Assembly: GCA_036562495.1 (NCBI GenBank)
Contig: DATCKA010000030.1
Coordinates: 148,283-212,282, forward strand
Source: Geochorda sp036562495
GTDB lineage: Bacteria; Bacillota; Limnochordia; Limnochordales; Geochordaceae
DNA: 64,000 nucleotides
Direction of reading: 5' to 3'
Under the pieces are notes generated by a model. That model was not told the origin of the DNA, ran no database searches, and worked only from the letters and a program-made list of their open reading frames with translations. Positions 16,257 to 23,442 of the stretch are shown piece by piece (position 1 is the stretch's first letter; the number at the start of each line of letters is the position of its first letter). The position numbers and the translations under genes were made by a program.

Positions 16257-17789
16257 TTACCGCTTGACGACTTGCTGGAGTCGATGGTGCCCGGCGGGGT
16301 GCGGGACGAACCCCGTCACGTTGCTCCGCACGCCGGTGACCTCGGTGAGGAAGAGCAGGAAGACCCACGGTGCCTCGCGGACGATGATCTCCTGGGCCTC
16401 CCGATAGGCCCGGAGCCGTACCTGCGGGTCGGCGGTCGTGCGACCGAGGTCCAGCAACTCGTCGACTCGAGGATGGGACCAGAACGTCCGGTTGCCGGGA
16501 TCGCCGAAGGTGCTGCTGTGGAACAGCGAGTAGAGCCCGTAGTCGGCATCGGCCGTCACGGTCACCCATCCGAGGATGAACATGTCGTGGTTGCCCTGCG
16601 CCGTCTCCCGCAGGTAGGCGCCCCACTCCATCACGTTGACCTCGACGTCGATGCCCACCTTGCGCAGGTCGGACTGGACGACCTCGGCGATCTGCATCCG
16701 CAAGGGGTTGTCGTTGGTCCAGATCGTGGTCTTGAAGCCGTTGGGATAGCCCGCCTCCGCGAGGAGCTGCCGGGCGCGCTCGGGATTGTACTCGTACGGC
16801 CTCAGCTCAGGATGGGCACCCCAGACCATCTGCGAGATGGGGCCGGCGGCCCGGGAGGCCTGGCCGGTGTAGATGTGCTCGATGATGGCGTCGACGTTGA
16901 TGGCGTGGTTGATGGCCTGCCTCACACGCGCGTCGTTGAAGGGAGGCTTTCGCGCATTGAACCCGATGTAGGTGGTCGAGAGGGTCTCGACCCGTACGAG
17001 GTCGATGCCCGGCACATCCGCAAGGCGAAGCTCGTCCTGCGGCTCGATGTTGTAGGCGAGGTCGACCGCGCCGGTCTCCAGCTCGATGGCCCGCACCGTG
17101 CCCTCGGGGATGGCTCGGAAGACGACGCGGCCGGGCTTGACCTCCCCGCCCCAATAGTCGGGGTTGCGGCTCAGCACGATGTGCGAACCGGTCACCCACT
17201 CCTCGAACCGGAAGGGCCCGGTCCCGACCACGACCCGCGTCCCGTACGCGTCACCGGCCCGGGTCACGGCGTTGCGGCTCAGGATCGACGTCGTGGTGTG
17301 GGCCAGGTGGTTGAGCAGCGGAGCGAACGGATACGACGTCTCGATCACGATGGTGTAGTCATCGACCACTTCGACGTTGGCCACGGGTGACAGGATGAAG
17401 GCTCCCGGAGCGGCCGTCGCCGGGTCTCGCAGCCTGTCGAAGGTAAACTTGACGTCGTGCGCGGTCAGCACGTCGCCGTTGTGAAAGCGTACGCCCTGGC
17501 GGATCTTGAACTCCCACCGGGTCGGGCTCAGTTGCCGCCACTCGGTGGCCAGACCGGGGTACAGCTGCAGGTCCTCGCCCTGGACGAGCAGCGTGTCGTA
17601 GATCTGCCGCATCACACGGGAGGATGGCTGATCGTTGGTGCGGTGAGGATCCAGGCTGACCGCATCCGCGCCCTGGGCCACGACCAACTCCGGCCCCTGG
17701 GCCAGCGCACCCGAGCCCAACGTCAGCGCCAGCCCGAGGGCCAGTGCCACCACCCAAGCGAGGCCCCTGCCAGGATATCTGTGGCGCAT
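16257..17789 (-). CDS. Extracytoplasmic solute-binding protein family 5 (peptide/nickel type)
   Basis: A 510-aa SBP_bac_5 protein that delivers peptides, nickel or similar solutes to the permeases downstream. Recognisable features are DAVSLDPHRTNDQPSSRVMRQIYDTLL, WEFKIRQGVRFHNGDVLTAHDVKFTFDRL, DYWGG, and INHAINVDAIIEHIYTGQA. The signal peptide (residues 1-30, h-region WVVALALGLALTL) ends ALAQ, a signal peptidase I site with no lipobox cysteine. This is unusual for a monoderm Firmicute. A G-rich Shine-Dalgarno lies in the 95-bp upstream gap. Sequence alone does not give the ligand. Confidence 0.93.
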   Translation of the reverse strand: MRHRYPGRGLAWVVALALGLALTLGSGALAQGPELVVAQGADAVSLDPHRTNDQPSSRVMRQIYDTLLVQGEDLQLYPGLATEWRQLSPTRWEFKIRQGVRFHNGDVLTAHDVKFTFDRLRDPATAAPGAFILSPVANVEVVDDYTIVIETSYPFAPLLNHLAHTTTSILSRNAVTRAGDAYGTRVVVGTGPFRFEEWVTGSHIVLSRNPDYWGGEVKPGRVVFRAIPEGTVRAIELETGAVDLAYNIEPQDELRLADVPGIDLVRVETLSTTYIGFNARKPPFNDARVRQAINHAINVDAIIEHIYTGQASRAAGPISQMVWGAHPELRPYEYNPERARQLLAEAGYPNGFKTTIWTNDNPLRMQIAEVVQSDLRKVGIDVEVNVMEWGAYLRETAQGNHDMFILGWVTVTADADYGLYSLFHSSTFGDPGNRTFWSHPRVDELLDLGRTTADPQVRLRAYREAQEIIVREAPWVFLLFLTEVTGVRSNVTGFVPHPAGHHRLQQVVKR

Positions 17790-17884
17790 GCTTGCTCACT
17801 CGCCCCCCTTTTGACAACAAGATTGGCAGCCACTATGTACGACGACCTGGCAGAGCGCCCCTGCTTTGGTCATGGTAGCCATCC

Positions 17885-18859
17885 TCACGGCGAGGCCGGC
17901 ACCGTCGCCACCAGCACGGCCTCGTGGGTCGCGCTGGGCGCGACGGCGATGAAGCCGCCATCCTCGTCTCCCAGGGCCTCGTAGCCGCCCGGCCGCCACA
18001 ACTCCCGCCGGGCGGTGACGATGGAGGACTGCCCCTCGAAGCGCAGCCCCAGGAGCTCCCCCACCATCATGGGGTTTAGCCCCCAGCGAAGCTGGGGCCA
18101 CCGGCGCACGGCCGTCCAGGCGCTGCGCTTCCAGTCGAGCTGCTGCTCCGGCGTCCAGGGGCCAGGGTTGGCCGAGGGCTGCACCAGGATGTCCGCCCCG
18201 GCGGCCACGAGCCGCTCCAGCACGGGCTCCTGAAAGGCGTCCAGGCAGACGGCCACGCCCAGCCGCCCGATGCGGGTGGGGATCACCCGCAGTTCGTCGA
18301 GGGGGGCGGGCGCGATGTCGAGCTCCCCGGGACCTTCGATGGGGGTCAGGTGCGTCTTGGGCTGCCAGCCCAGCAGCTCGCCGTTGGGGCCGAAGACGTA
18401 GGCGACGTTGGCGGTGACACAGGGCCGGTACGGCGCGGGCAGCACGGCGGACCCCGCCACCACGAAAGCCCGGTACCTGCGGGCCGCCTCGGAGAAGATG
18501 CGCCGGTAGGCCTGTCTCACCGCCGGGCCCAGGGTCAGGGCCAGGGCCCGCACCCACCCGGCCCGGCAGCGCAGCCGCCGCAGGATCACCTCGAGCCGGT
18601 GGCGCCGGATCAGCGCGGCGATGGCCTCGGGCAGCGTCTTCGCCCCGCGCAGGATGTCGCCGTGGCCGAAGAAGACCATGAACGTGCCGATGTCCTCGGG
18701 GAAGGCCACCAGCAGGGGGTCGTCCTGCCCCACTCGACGCCGGATGGTGCTCATCCAGGCCTCGACCCGCCTGTAGAAGGCTTCCTCCGAGGCGTAGTCG
18801 TCGGCTCGCAGCTCCTGCTGGACACAGGCCAGGTGCAAGCGCCCCTCGGGCATCGCCAT
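17885..18859 (-). CDS. Carbon-nitrogen hydrolase (nitrilase superfamily)
   Basis: A 324-aa amidase-like hydrolase that attacks nonpeptide C-N bonds through a cysteine nucleophile. The Glu-Lys-Cys triad is visible: Glu55 (VAFPEDIG), Lys168 (GWQPKTHL) and Cys205 (GVAVCLDAF). Between Glu and Lys it has an extended helical stretch (about 75-130, Arg-rich) not seen in short omega-amidases. This suggests a larger branch, and the substrate is unknown. GAGGGGGG precedes the ATG. It is codirectional with, but 66 bp from, the TauE-like pair, so operon membership is uncertain. Confidence 0.85.
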   Translation of the reverse strand: MAMPEGRLHLACVQQELRADDYASEEAFYRRVEAWMSTIRRRVGQDDPLLVAFPEDIGTFMVFFGHGDILRGAKTLPEAIAALIRRHRLEVILRRLRCRAGWVRALALTLGPAVRQAYRRIFSEAARRYRAFVVAGSAVLPAPYRPCVTANVAYVFGPNGELLGWQPKTHLTPIEGPGELDIAPAPLDELRVIPTRIGRLGVAVCLDAFQEPVLERLVAAGADILVQPSANPGPWTPEQQLDWKRSAWTAVRRWPQLRWGLNPMMVGELLGLRFEGQSSIVTARRELWRPGGYEALGDEDGGFIAVAPSATHEAVLVATVPASP

Positions 18860-18926
18860 CCCCCCTCGGTCCGACCTGCGGGAGGTCTCTTGCCCGCCTC
18901 AGCGCCTGGCTCCTGCCGCCGCCAGG

Positions 18927-19298
18927 CTAGGGTCGGTCCGAGGGGCGGGGCCACAGCTCGTAGAGGCCCACGGCCAGCAAGAACAGCCCGTAGACCCGGC
19001 TGAGCATGGCGCTGGCCATCTGGTTGGCGAGCCAGGCCCCTGTCACCGCCCCGACCAGCACCCAGGGCGCCAGGCCGCGCAGCAGCCTCGTCTCGATGCG
19101 ACCGGCCCGCCAGTGCACCCAGGCCGCCGCCAGGGCCGTCGGGATGAAAGCCGCCAGGGAGATGGCTTGCGCTCCCTGTTGCGTGAGCCCGATGGTCAGC
19201 ACCATGACGGGTACCAGGAGCTTGCCGCCGCCGATGCCCATGCCCGTCAGGATCCCCATGGCCACGCCGAGTCCGACCGCGACCAGGATGGCCGTCAC
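18927..19298 (-). CDS. Half-size TauE/SafE (DUF81) membrane protein, second of pair
   Basis: A 123-aa protein with about four hydrophobic helices. The N-terminal VAMGILTGMGIGGGKLLVPVMVL matches the glycine-rich motif (GxxxGxxGxGGG) that opens each repeat of the TauE/SafE anion/sulfonate exporter family. Full-length members are about 250 aa with two such repeats, so this is one repeat. The start is 4 nt after the stop of its sister half-gene. The two products probably form a heterodimeric transporter. A split gene is less likely, because each half has its own start and both are intact. Substrate unknown. Confidence 0.82.
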   Translation of the reverse strand: MTAILVAVGLGVAMGILTGMGIGGGKLLVPVMVLTIGLTQQGAQAISLAAFIPTALAAAWVHWRAGRIETRLLRGLAPWVLVGAVTGAWLANQMASAMLSRVYGLFLLAVGLYELWPRPSDRP

Positions 19299-19302
19299 CG
19301 CC

Positions 19303-19668
19303 TCATCCCCACAGCATCCGCACCGCTGCTGCCACCAGCGCCAGCCCGAAGAGCCGCCGCAGGCGCGCGGGCGAGAGGTGGCGCATCAGCCACGCGCCGA
19401 TCAGCCCGCCCAGGGTACCGCCCACCGCGACCAGCAGCCCCACCGCCGGAGGCAGGCGCCCGTGACTCGCGTAGACGCCCAGGCTGACCGACGAAGCCAG
19501 GAGGATCAGGGGAAGCGCGGTGCCGTGGGCGGCCGCCCGGGGCGCCCCCATGATGTGGTCGAGGGCGGGCACCAGCAGCGTGGCGCCCGCCCCCAACAGC
19601 CCGTTGAGCAGGCCGACCAGGAGCCCGATGACGGCTCTGACGGCACCTTGCCAAGCCCGTGTCGCCAC
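19303..19668 (-). CDS. Half-size TauE/SafE (DUF81) membrane protein, first of pair
   Basis: A 121-aa product with about four helices. The repeat motif near the N-terminus, GLLVGLLNGLLGAGATLLVPAL, parallels that of the downstream half. Basic residues cluster near the N-terminus and in GAWLMRHLSPARLRRLFG. The start codon is probably GTG. It sits 18 bp after the UPF0173 gene and 4 bp before its partner, so it may belong to one transcription unit with both. Confidence 0.82.
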   Translation of the reverse strand: MATRAWQGAVRAVIGLLVGLLNGLLGAGATLLVPALDHIMGAPRAAAHGTALPLILLASSVSLGVYASHGRLPPAVGLLVAVGGTLGGLIGAWLMRHLSPARLRRLFGLALVAAAVRMLWG

Positions 19669-19686
19669 GGGCTTAGTATGCGGCGC

Positions 19687-20385
19687 TCACACCTCCAGCG
19701 TCTCACCCGGGCGGAGCACCTTGACCTCGACCCCGGCCTGCCGGGCCCTGGCGGCGAAGGCCTCAGCGTCCTGGCGGATCACGTCGAAGGTGTCGTAGTG
19801 CATCGGGACAGCCAGCTTGGGTTTGATCAGCGAGAGGGCGTGAAGGGCGTCGTCGGGCCCCATCGTGTAGTTGTCGCCGATGGGGACGAACGCGACGTCG
19901 ATGGGATGCCGCTGGCCGATGAGGGCCATGTCGCCGAAGAGAGCCGTGTCGCCGGAGTGGTAGAGGGTCTTGCCGTCGATCCTCAACAGATAGCCGCACG
20001 GGTTGCCCGTGTAGACCGTCCGCCCGTCATCCTCCACCACCGCCGAGCCGTGCCATGCCGGCGTCAGCTTGACCCAACCCCAGTCGAACTCGCGGCTGCC
20101 CCCGATGTGCATGGCGTGGACCGAGGCGCCGTGGCGCTGGCAGTACATGGCCAGCTCGTAGGGCGCCACGATGGTCGCGCCGCTGGCCCGGGCGATGGCC
20201 AGGGCGTCGCCCAGGTGGTCGCCGTGGCCATGGGTGAGCAGGATGGCCCGGGGCCTGAAGGCTTGGGGTCGAGCCCCCGCGCCTTCGGCCTGCGGGTTGC
20301 CCGTCACGAAGGGGTCGATCAGGATCACGGCCCCGTCGCGCCCGGTCACCTCTACGAAGGCGTGTCCCCAAAACCGCACTCGCAT
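19687..20385 (-). CDS. UPF0173 metal-dependent hydrolase (metallo-beta-lactamase fold)
   Basis: A 232-aa member of the UlaG-like/UPF0173 family. It starts MRVRFWGHAFVEV and contains the metal-binding motif LLTHGHGDHLGD (His52, His54, Asp56, His57). Other ligand segments include TPAWHGS, TLYHSGDTALFGDM and VPMHYDTFDV. Members are conserved in bacteria and archaea without an assigned reaction, and hydrolysis of a phosphoester or lactone is only an inference. It ends 18 bp before the TauE-like pair. Confidence 0.93.
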   Translation of the reverse strand: MRVRFWGHAFVEVTGRDGAVILIDPFVTGNPQAEGAGARPQAFRPRAILLTHGHGDHLGDALAIARASGATIVAPYELAMYCQRHGASVHAMHIGGSREFDWGWVKLTPAWHGSAVVEDDGRTVYTGNPCGYLLRIDGKTLYHSGDTALFGDMALIGQRHPIDVAFVPIGDNYTMGPDDALHALSLIKPKLAVPMHYDTFDVIRQDAEAFAARARQAGVEVKVLRPGETLEV

Positions 20386-20446
20386 CTACGGCAACCCCCC
20401 ATCCGACATGGACGGGCGCCCGGCCGCGAGGTACCGGTGGCCTCGA

Positions 20447-21526
20447 TCAGACGCCCGCCTTCAACGCCGCGATGATGGCGTCGGCCATCTCCTGGGTGCC
20501 CACGGCCGTGGGGTCGTCCCGATGAGGCTTGAGGTCGTAGGTGACGTAGCGGCCTTCGGCGATGACGTGGGCGACGGCCCGCTCGAGCCGGTCGGCGGCC
20601 TCCTGCTCGCCCAGGTGGCGCAGCATCAGCATGCCCGACAGGATGAGGGCGGTCGGGTTGACCTTGTTGAGCCCCTTGTACTTGGGCGCGGAGCCGTGGA
20701 TGGCCTCGAAGACCGCATAGCCGTCGCCGATGTTGGCGCCCGGCGCCACACCGAGCCCGCCGACCAGGCCGGCTGCCAGGTCCGAGACGATGTCACCGTA
20801 GAGGTTGGGCATCACCAGCACGTCGTAGAGCTCGGGCTTCTGCACCAGCTGCATGCACATGTTGTCGATGAGGCGCTCCTCGTACTCGATCTTGCCCTCG
20901 TACTCACGCGCCACCTCGCGGGCCACGCGGAAGAAGAGGCCGTCGGTGAACTTCATGATGTTGGCCTTGGTGACGGCCGTCACCTTGCGACGGCCATGGG
21001 CCAGGGCGTACTCGAAGGCGTACTTGACGATGCGGCGGCTGGCACCCGGCGAGATGGGCTTGATGGAGATGGCCGCGTCGGGCGCGATCTTGCCCCGGCC
21101 CATCTCGACGATCTGCTTCGCCTCGGGCGTGCCGCTGTCGAACTCCACGCCGGCGTAGAGATCCTCGGTGTTTTCCCGGATGATGACGAGGTCCACGTGC
21201 TGGTAGGGCGAGCGCACGCCCTTGTACAGCTTGCAGGGCCGCACGCAGGCGTACAGCCCCAGCTCCTGGCGCAACGCCACGTTGACGCTGCGAAAGCCGG
21301 TACCGATGGGGGTCGTGATGGGGCCCTTGAGGGCGACGCGGTTCTTGCGGATCGACTCCAGCACCTGCGGGGGAAGGGGCGTGCCGTAGCGATCGATGAC
21401 GTCCGCGCCGGCCTCCACCACCTCCCACTCGATGTCGACACCGGTGGCGTCGATGACCCGCCGGGCGGCCTCGGCCAGCTCGGGGCCGGTGCCGTCACCA
21501 GGGATGAGGGTTACGGTGTGTTTCAA
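20447..21526 (-). CDS. Isocitrate dehydrogenase (short, monomer about 360 aa)
   Basis: Beta-decarboxylating dehydrogenase converting isocitrate to 2-oxoglutarate in the TCA cycle. Isocitrate contacts are present: GFRSVNVALR (Ser-x-Asn-x3-Arg), VRP, RENTEDLYAGVE, VTKANIMKFTDG (Lys) and NLYGDIVSDLAAG (Asp ligands). The Ser/Asn pair argues against isopropylmalate dehydrogenase. Length resembles NAD-linked enzymes, but the cofactor loop HGSAPKYKGLNKVNP has the Lys-Tyr...Val set of E. coli NADP-IDH. The frame is open to 21,535. The TTG at 21,526 is chosen because GAGGAGG is then correctly spaced and the protein begins MKHTVTLIPGDG. Confidence 0.9.
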   Translation of the reverse strand: MKHTVTLIPGDGTGPELAEAARRVIDATGVDIEWEVVEAGADVIDRYGTPLPPQVLESIRKNRVALKGPITTPIGTGFRSVNVALRQELGLYACVRPCKLYKGVRSPYQHVDLVIIRENTEDLYAGVEFDSGTPEAKQIVEMGRGKIAPDAAISIKPISPGASRRIVKYAFEYALAHGRRKVTAVTKANIMKFTDGLFFRVAREVAREYEGKIEYEERLIDNMCMQLVQKPELYDVLVMPNLYGDIVSDLAAGLVGGLGVAPGANIGDGYAVFEAIHGSAPKYKGLNKVNPTALILSGMLMLRHLGEQEAADRLERAVAHVIAEGRYVTYDLKPHRDDPTAVGTQEMADAIIAALKAGV

Positions 21527-21572
21527 CGCTGTCAAACCTCCTCTTCGCGGGATGGGCGGTACCGTAACGAGA

Positions 21573-22508
21573 TTAGATCTCGTAGGCCCGAATGCCTTCC
21601 CGGAAGGGCACCGACGGCACCGCGAAGTCCGCGTAGAAGGCCCGGGTATCGCCGGTGCTCCCTCGGGTGAGCAGCTCCAGCTGCTGCACCGTGATGGGGA
21701 AGCCCGGCAGGCCCTGGCCCACCCGCGCCGCCGCCCTCACCCACCCCAGCGGCACCCGCACGAAGGCCGGCCGAGCGCCGACCCGCTCGGCCACCGCGGC
21801 CAGGAGCTCCCGATAGGTGAGCACGTCCGCCCCGCCCACCTCGTAGAGCCGCACGCGTCCCGGCTCACCGGCAGCCGGCAGCGGCGCCCCCGCCGCCTCG
21901 GCGACGGCCTGCGCCACCACCCAGACCGGCACCGGCTGCAACGGGAAGGCCCCGTCGCCGAAGACCGGAAAGAGCGGCAGCCGGCGCATCATCCGGGCCA
22001 GCATCCCCACGAAGCCGTCGCCGGGGCCGTAGATGATGGAGGGGCGGAAGATGACGAGATCCGTGAAGCCTGCCTCACGCGCGATGGCCTCGGCCAGACC
22101 CTTGGTGCGGGGATAGGGCCACGGGTCGTCGGCATCCGCGCCCAGCGCGCTCATCAGCACGAAGCGCCCGATGCCGGCCGAGCGCGCCGCGGCCACCAGG
22201 CGGCGAGTGCCCTCCACCACGACGCGCTCGAAGGTGACGTCCTGGCGAGGATGCTCGCGGATGATGCCGACGAGATGCACGACGGCATCGGCCCCGGCCA
22301 CCAGTTCCGAGAGGGCGCCCGTCTCCAGCAGGTCCCCCTCGACGACTCGCCCGCCGCGGCGGGCCACCTCGGCCAGCGTGCGGTTGGCCTCGCGGGGACG
22401 CTGCCGGTCCCGTCCGGGCCGGCGCAGGATGGTCACGTGGAGGCCTCGCTCCAGCAGGGCGGAAACGACGGCGCGCCCCACGAAGCCCGTGCCTCCCGTG
22501 ACCGCCAC
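21573..22508 (-). CDS. NAD(P)-binding atypical SDR, NDUFA9/complex I-associated type
   Basis: A 311-aa atypical short-chain dehydrogenase with the Rossmann motif VAVTGGTGFVGRAVVSALLERG at the N-terminus, GDLLETGAL, VHLVGIIRE, FVLMSALGAD, YPRTKGLAEAIAREAG and IFRPSIIYGPGDGF. VHLVGIIRE and the Ser-Ala-Leu-Gly stretch are characteristic of NDUFA9-like (YfcH/ycf39-related) proteins, which often act in quinone or isoprenoid-related metabolism or complex I assembly. The proposed start is GTG at 22,508. It directly abuts a 22-bp palindrome that separates it from a GAGAGGAGGG ribosome-binding site. It lies 46 bp upstream of the isocitrate dehydrogenase gene. Confidence 0.85.
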   Translation of the reverse strand: MAVTGGTGFVGRAVVSALLERGLHVTILRRPGRDRQRPREANRTLAEVARRGGRVVEGDLLETGALSELVAGADAVVHLVGIIREHPRQDVTFERVVVEGTRRLVAAARSAGIGRFVLMSALGADADDPWPYPRTKGLAEAIAREAGFTDLVIFRPSIIYGPGDGFVGMLARMMRRLPLFPVFGDGAFPLQPVPVWVVAQAVAEAAGAPLPAAGEPGRVRLYEVGGADVLTYRELLAAVAERVGARPAFVRVPLGWVRAAARVGQGLPGFPITVQQLELLTRGSTGDTRAFYADFAVPSVPFREGIRAYEI

Positions 22509-22585
22509 GTGCCGTACGTGCGTACGGCACCCCTCCTCTCGGGCCTCGCCGGACGGGCAGCCCCGTGAGGCCCGCTCCGGCGAGG
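22509..22585 (-). promoter_or_regulatory. Structured leader or operator region of the SDR gene
   Basis: The divergent gap holds three inverted repeats. GTGCCGTACG-2-CGTACGGCAC (22,509-22,530) is perfect and touches the SDR start codon. A perfect 10-bp pair (22,544-22,553 with 22,576-22,585) overlaps an alternative 7-bp pair (22,541-22,547 with 22,567-22,573) that has an inner ACGGG/CCCGT stem. The last two are mutually exclusive. The Shine-Dalgarno GAGAGGAGGG sits between the two structured parts. This could be an attenuator-like leader RNA or a protein operator. Confidence 0.55.
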
Positions 22586-22695
22586 AACTCCTCGGATCAC
22601 GGCGAAACGAATGACGACGTCGTCGCCGACGCCGGTGGCTCTTTCGAGCCGGCCCCGTCTTACCCTCCGTCGGGACACGGGAGGCAGCCTTCGCC

Positions 22696-23421
22696 ATGGT
22701 CGGAACCCTCGTCAACGCCGCCGCCATCGTGGCCGGCAGCACGCTGGGCATGGTGCTGCGTCGGCGCGCGGCCTCTGCCGCCACCGACACCGTTATGCAG
22801 GGCCTCGGGCTCGTCACCCTCCTCGTCGGGGGCCAGATGGCGTACGAGGCCATCAGCACCCGCCAGCCCGCCGCCCCGCTCCTGTCCGTGCTGGTCGGCA
22901 TGGCGCTGGGCGCCTACCTGGGCGAGCGGTGGGCCATCGAGCGACGGCTGAGCAGGCTCGGCGAGCGAGCCCGAGAGCTGGTCGAGCGGCGCTTCGGACG
23001 GCAGGACGGCGAGTTCGTCAGGGCCTTCGTCGCCTCCAGCCTGCTGTTCGCGGTGGGGCCCATGGCGGTGGTGGGCAGCCTGGCCGACGGGATATCGGGC
23101 GACGCCCGCATCCTTTTGACCAAGTCGGCGATGGACGGGATCGCCTCGGTCGCCTTAGCCTCGGCGATGGGACCCGGCGTCTTCCTGTCGGCCGGGACGG
23201 TGCTGGTCTATCAGGGTTCGCTGACGCTGGCCGGGGCCGTGCTGGGCAGGGCGTTCGATCCCCTGACGATGAGCGCCATCGACGCAGCCGGGGGGCTGCT
23301 GATCCTGGCCATCGGGCTCAACATGGTGGGCGCCACGCGCCTGCCCATCGGCAACCTGCTGCCGGCCCTGGCGGCCTCTCCGCTGCTGGCGTGGGTTTGG
23401 AAGGGCCTGGGCCTGCCCTGA
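22696..23421 (+). CDS. DUF554 integral membrane protein
   Basis: A 241-aa membrane protein, close to the usual 225-240 aa of DUF554 (YdfK/YqgA-like). It begins MVGTLVNAAAIVAGSTLGMVL, the family signature, and contains LVTLLVGGQMA, VASSLLFAVGPMAVVGSLADGISGDARILLTKSAMDGIASVALAS and a GLNMVGATRLPIGNLLPAL ending. About six or seven helices are predicted. Function unknown. GGGAGG lies upstream of the ATG. It is the only plus-strand gene between the SDR and the convergent nuo operon, whose last gene ends 21 bp away. Confidence 0.92.
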   Translation: MVGTLVNAAAIVAGSTLGMVLRRRAASAATDTVMQGLGLVTLLVGGQMAYEAISTRQPAAPLLSVLVGMALGAYLGERWAIERRLSRLGERARELVERRFGRQDGEFVRAFVASSLLFAVGPMAVVGSLADGISGDARILLTKSAMDGIASVALASAMGPGVFLSAGTVLVYQGSLTLAGAVLGRAFDPLTMSAIDAAGGLLILAIGLNMVGATRLPIGNLLPALAASPLLAWVWKGLGLP

Positions 23422-23442
23422 CCCCCGCGCCGGCCCGGACGC

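Noticed and set aside
17790..17884. Promoter for the binding-protein operon (CATAGT-like element)
   Set aside because: A possible -10 is visible on the minus strand, but no -35 at proper spacing, so it was not called.
18927..19668. Frameshifted single TauE/SafE gene
   Set aside because: Both halves have complete helices, their own starts and a 4-nt separation typical of coupled genes. Half-size pairs exist in Firmicutes, so two genes are the simpler reading.
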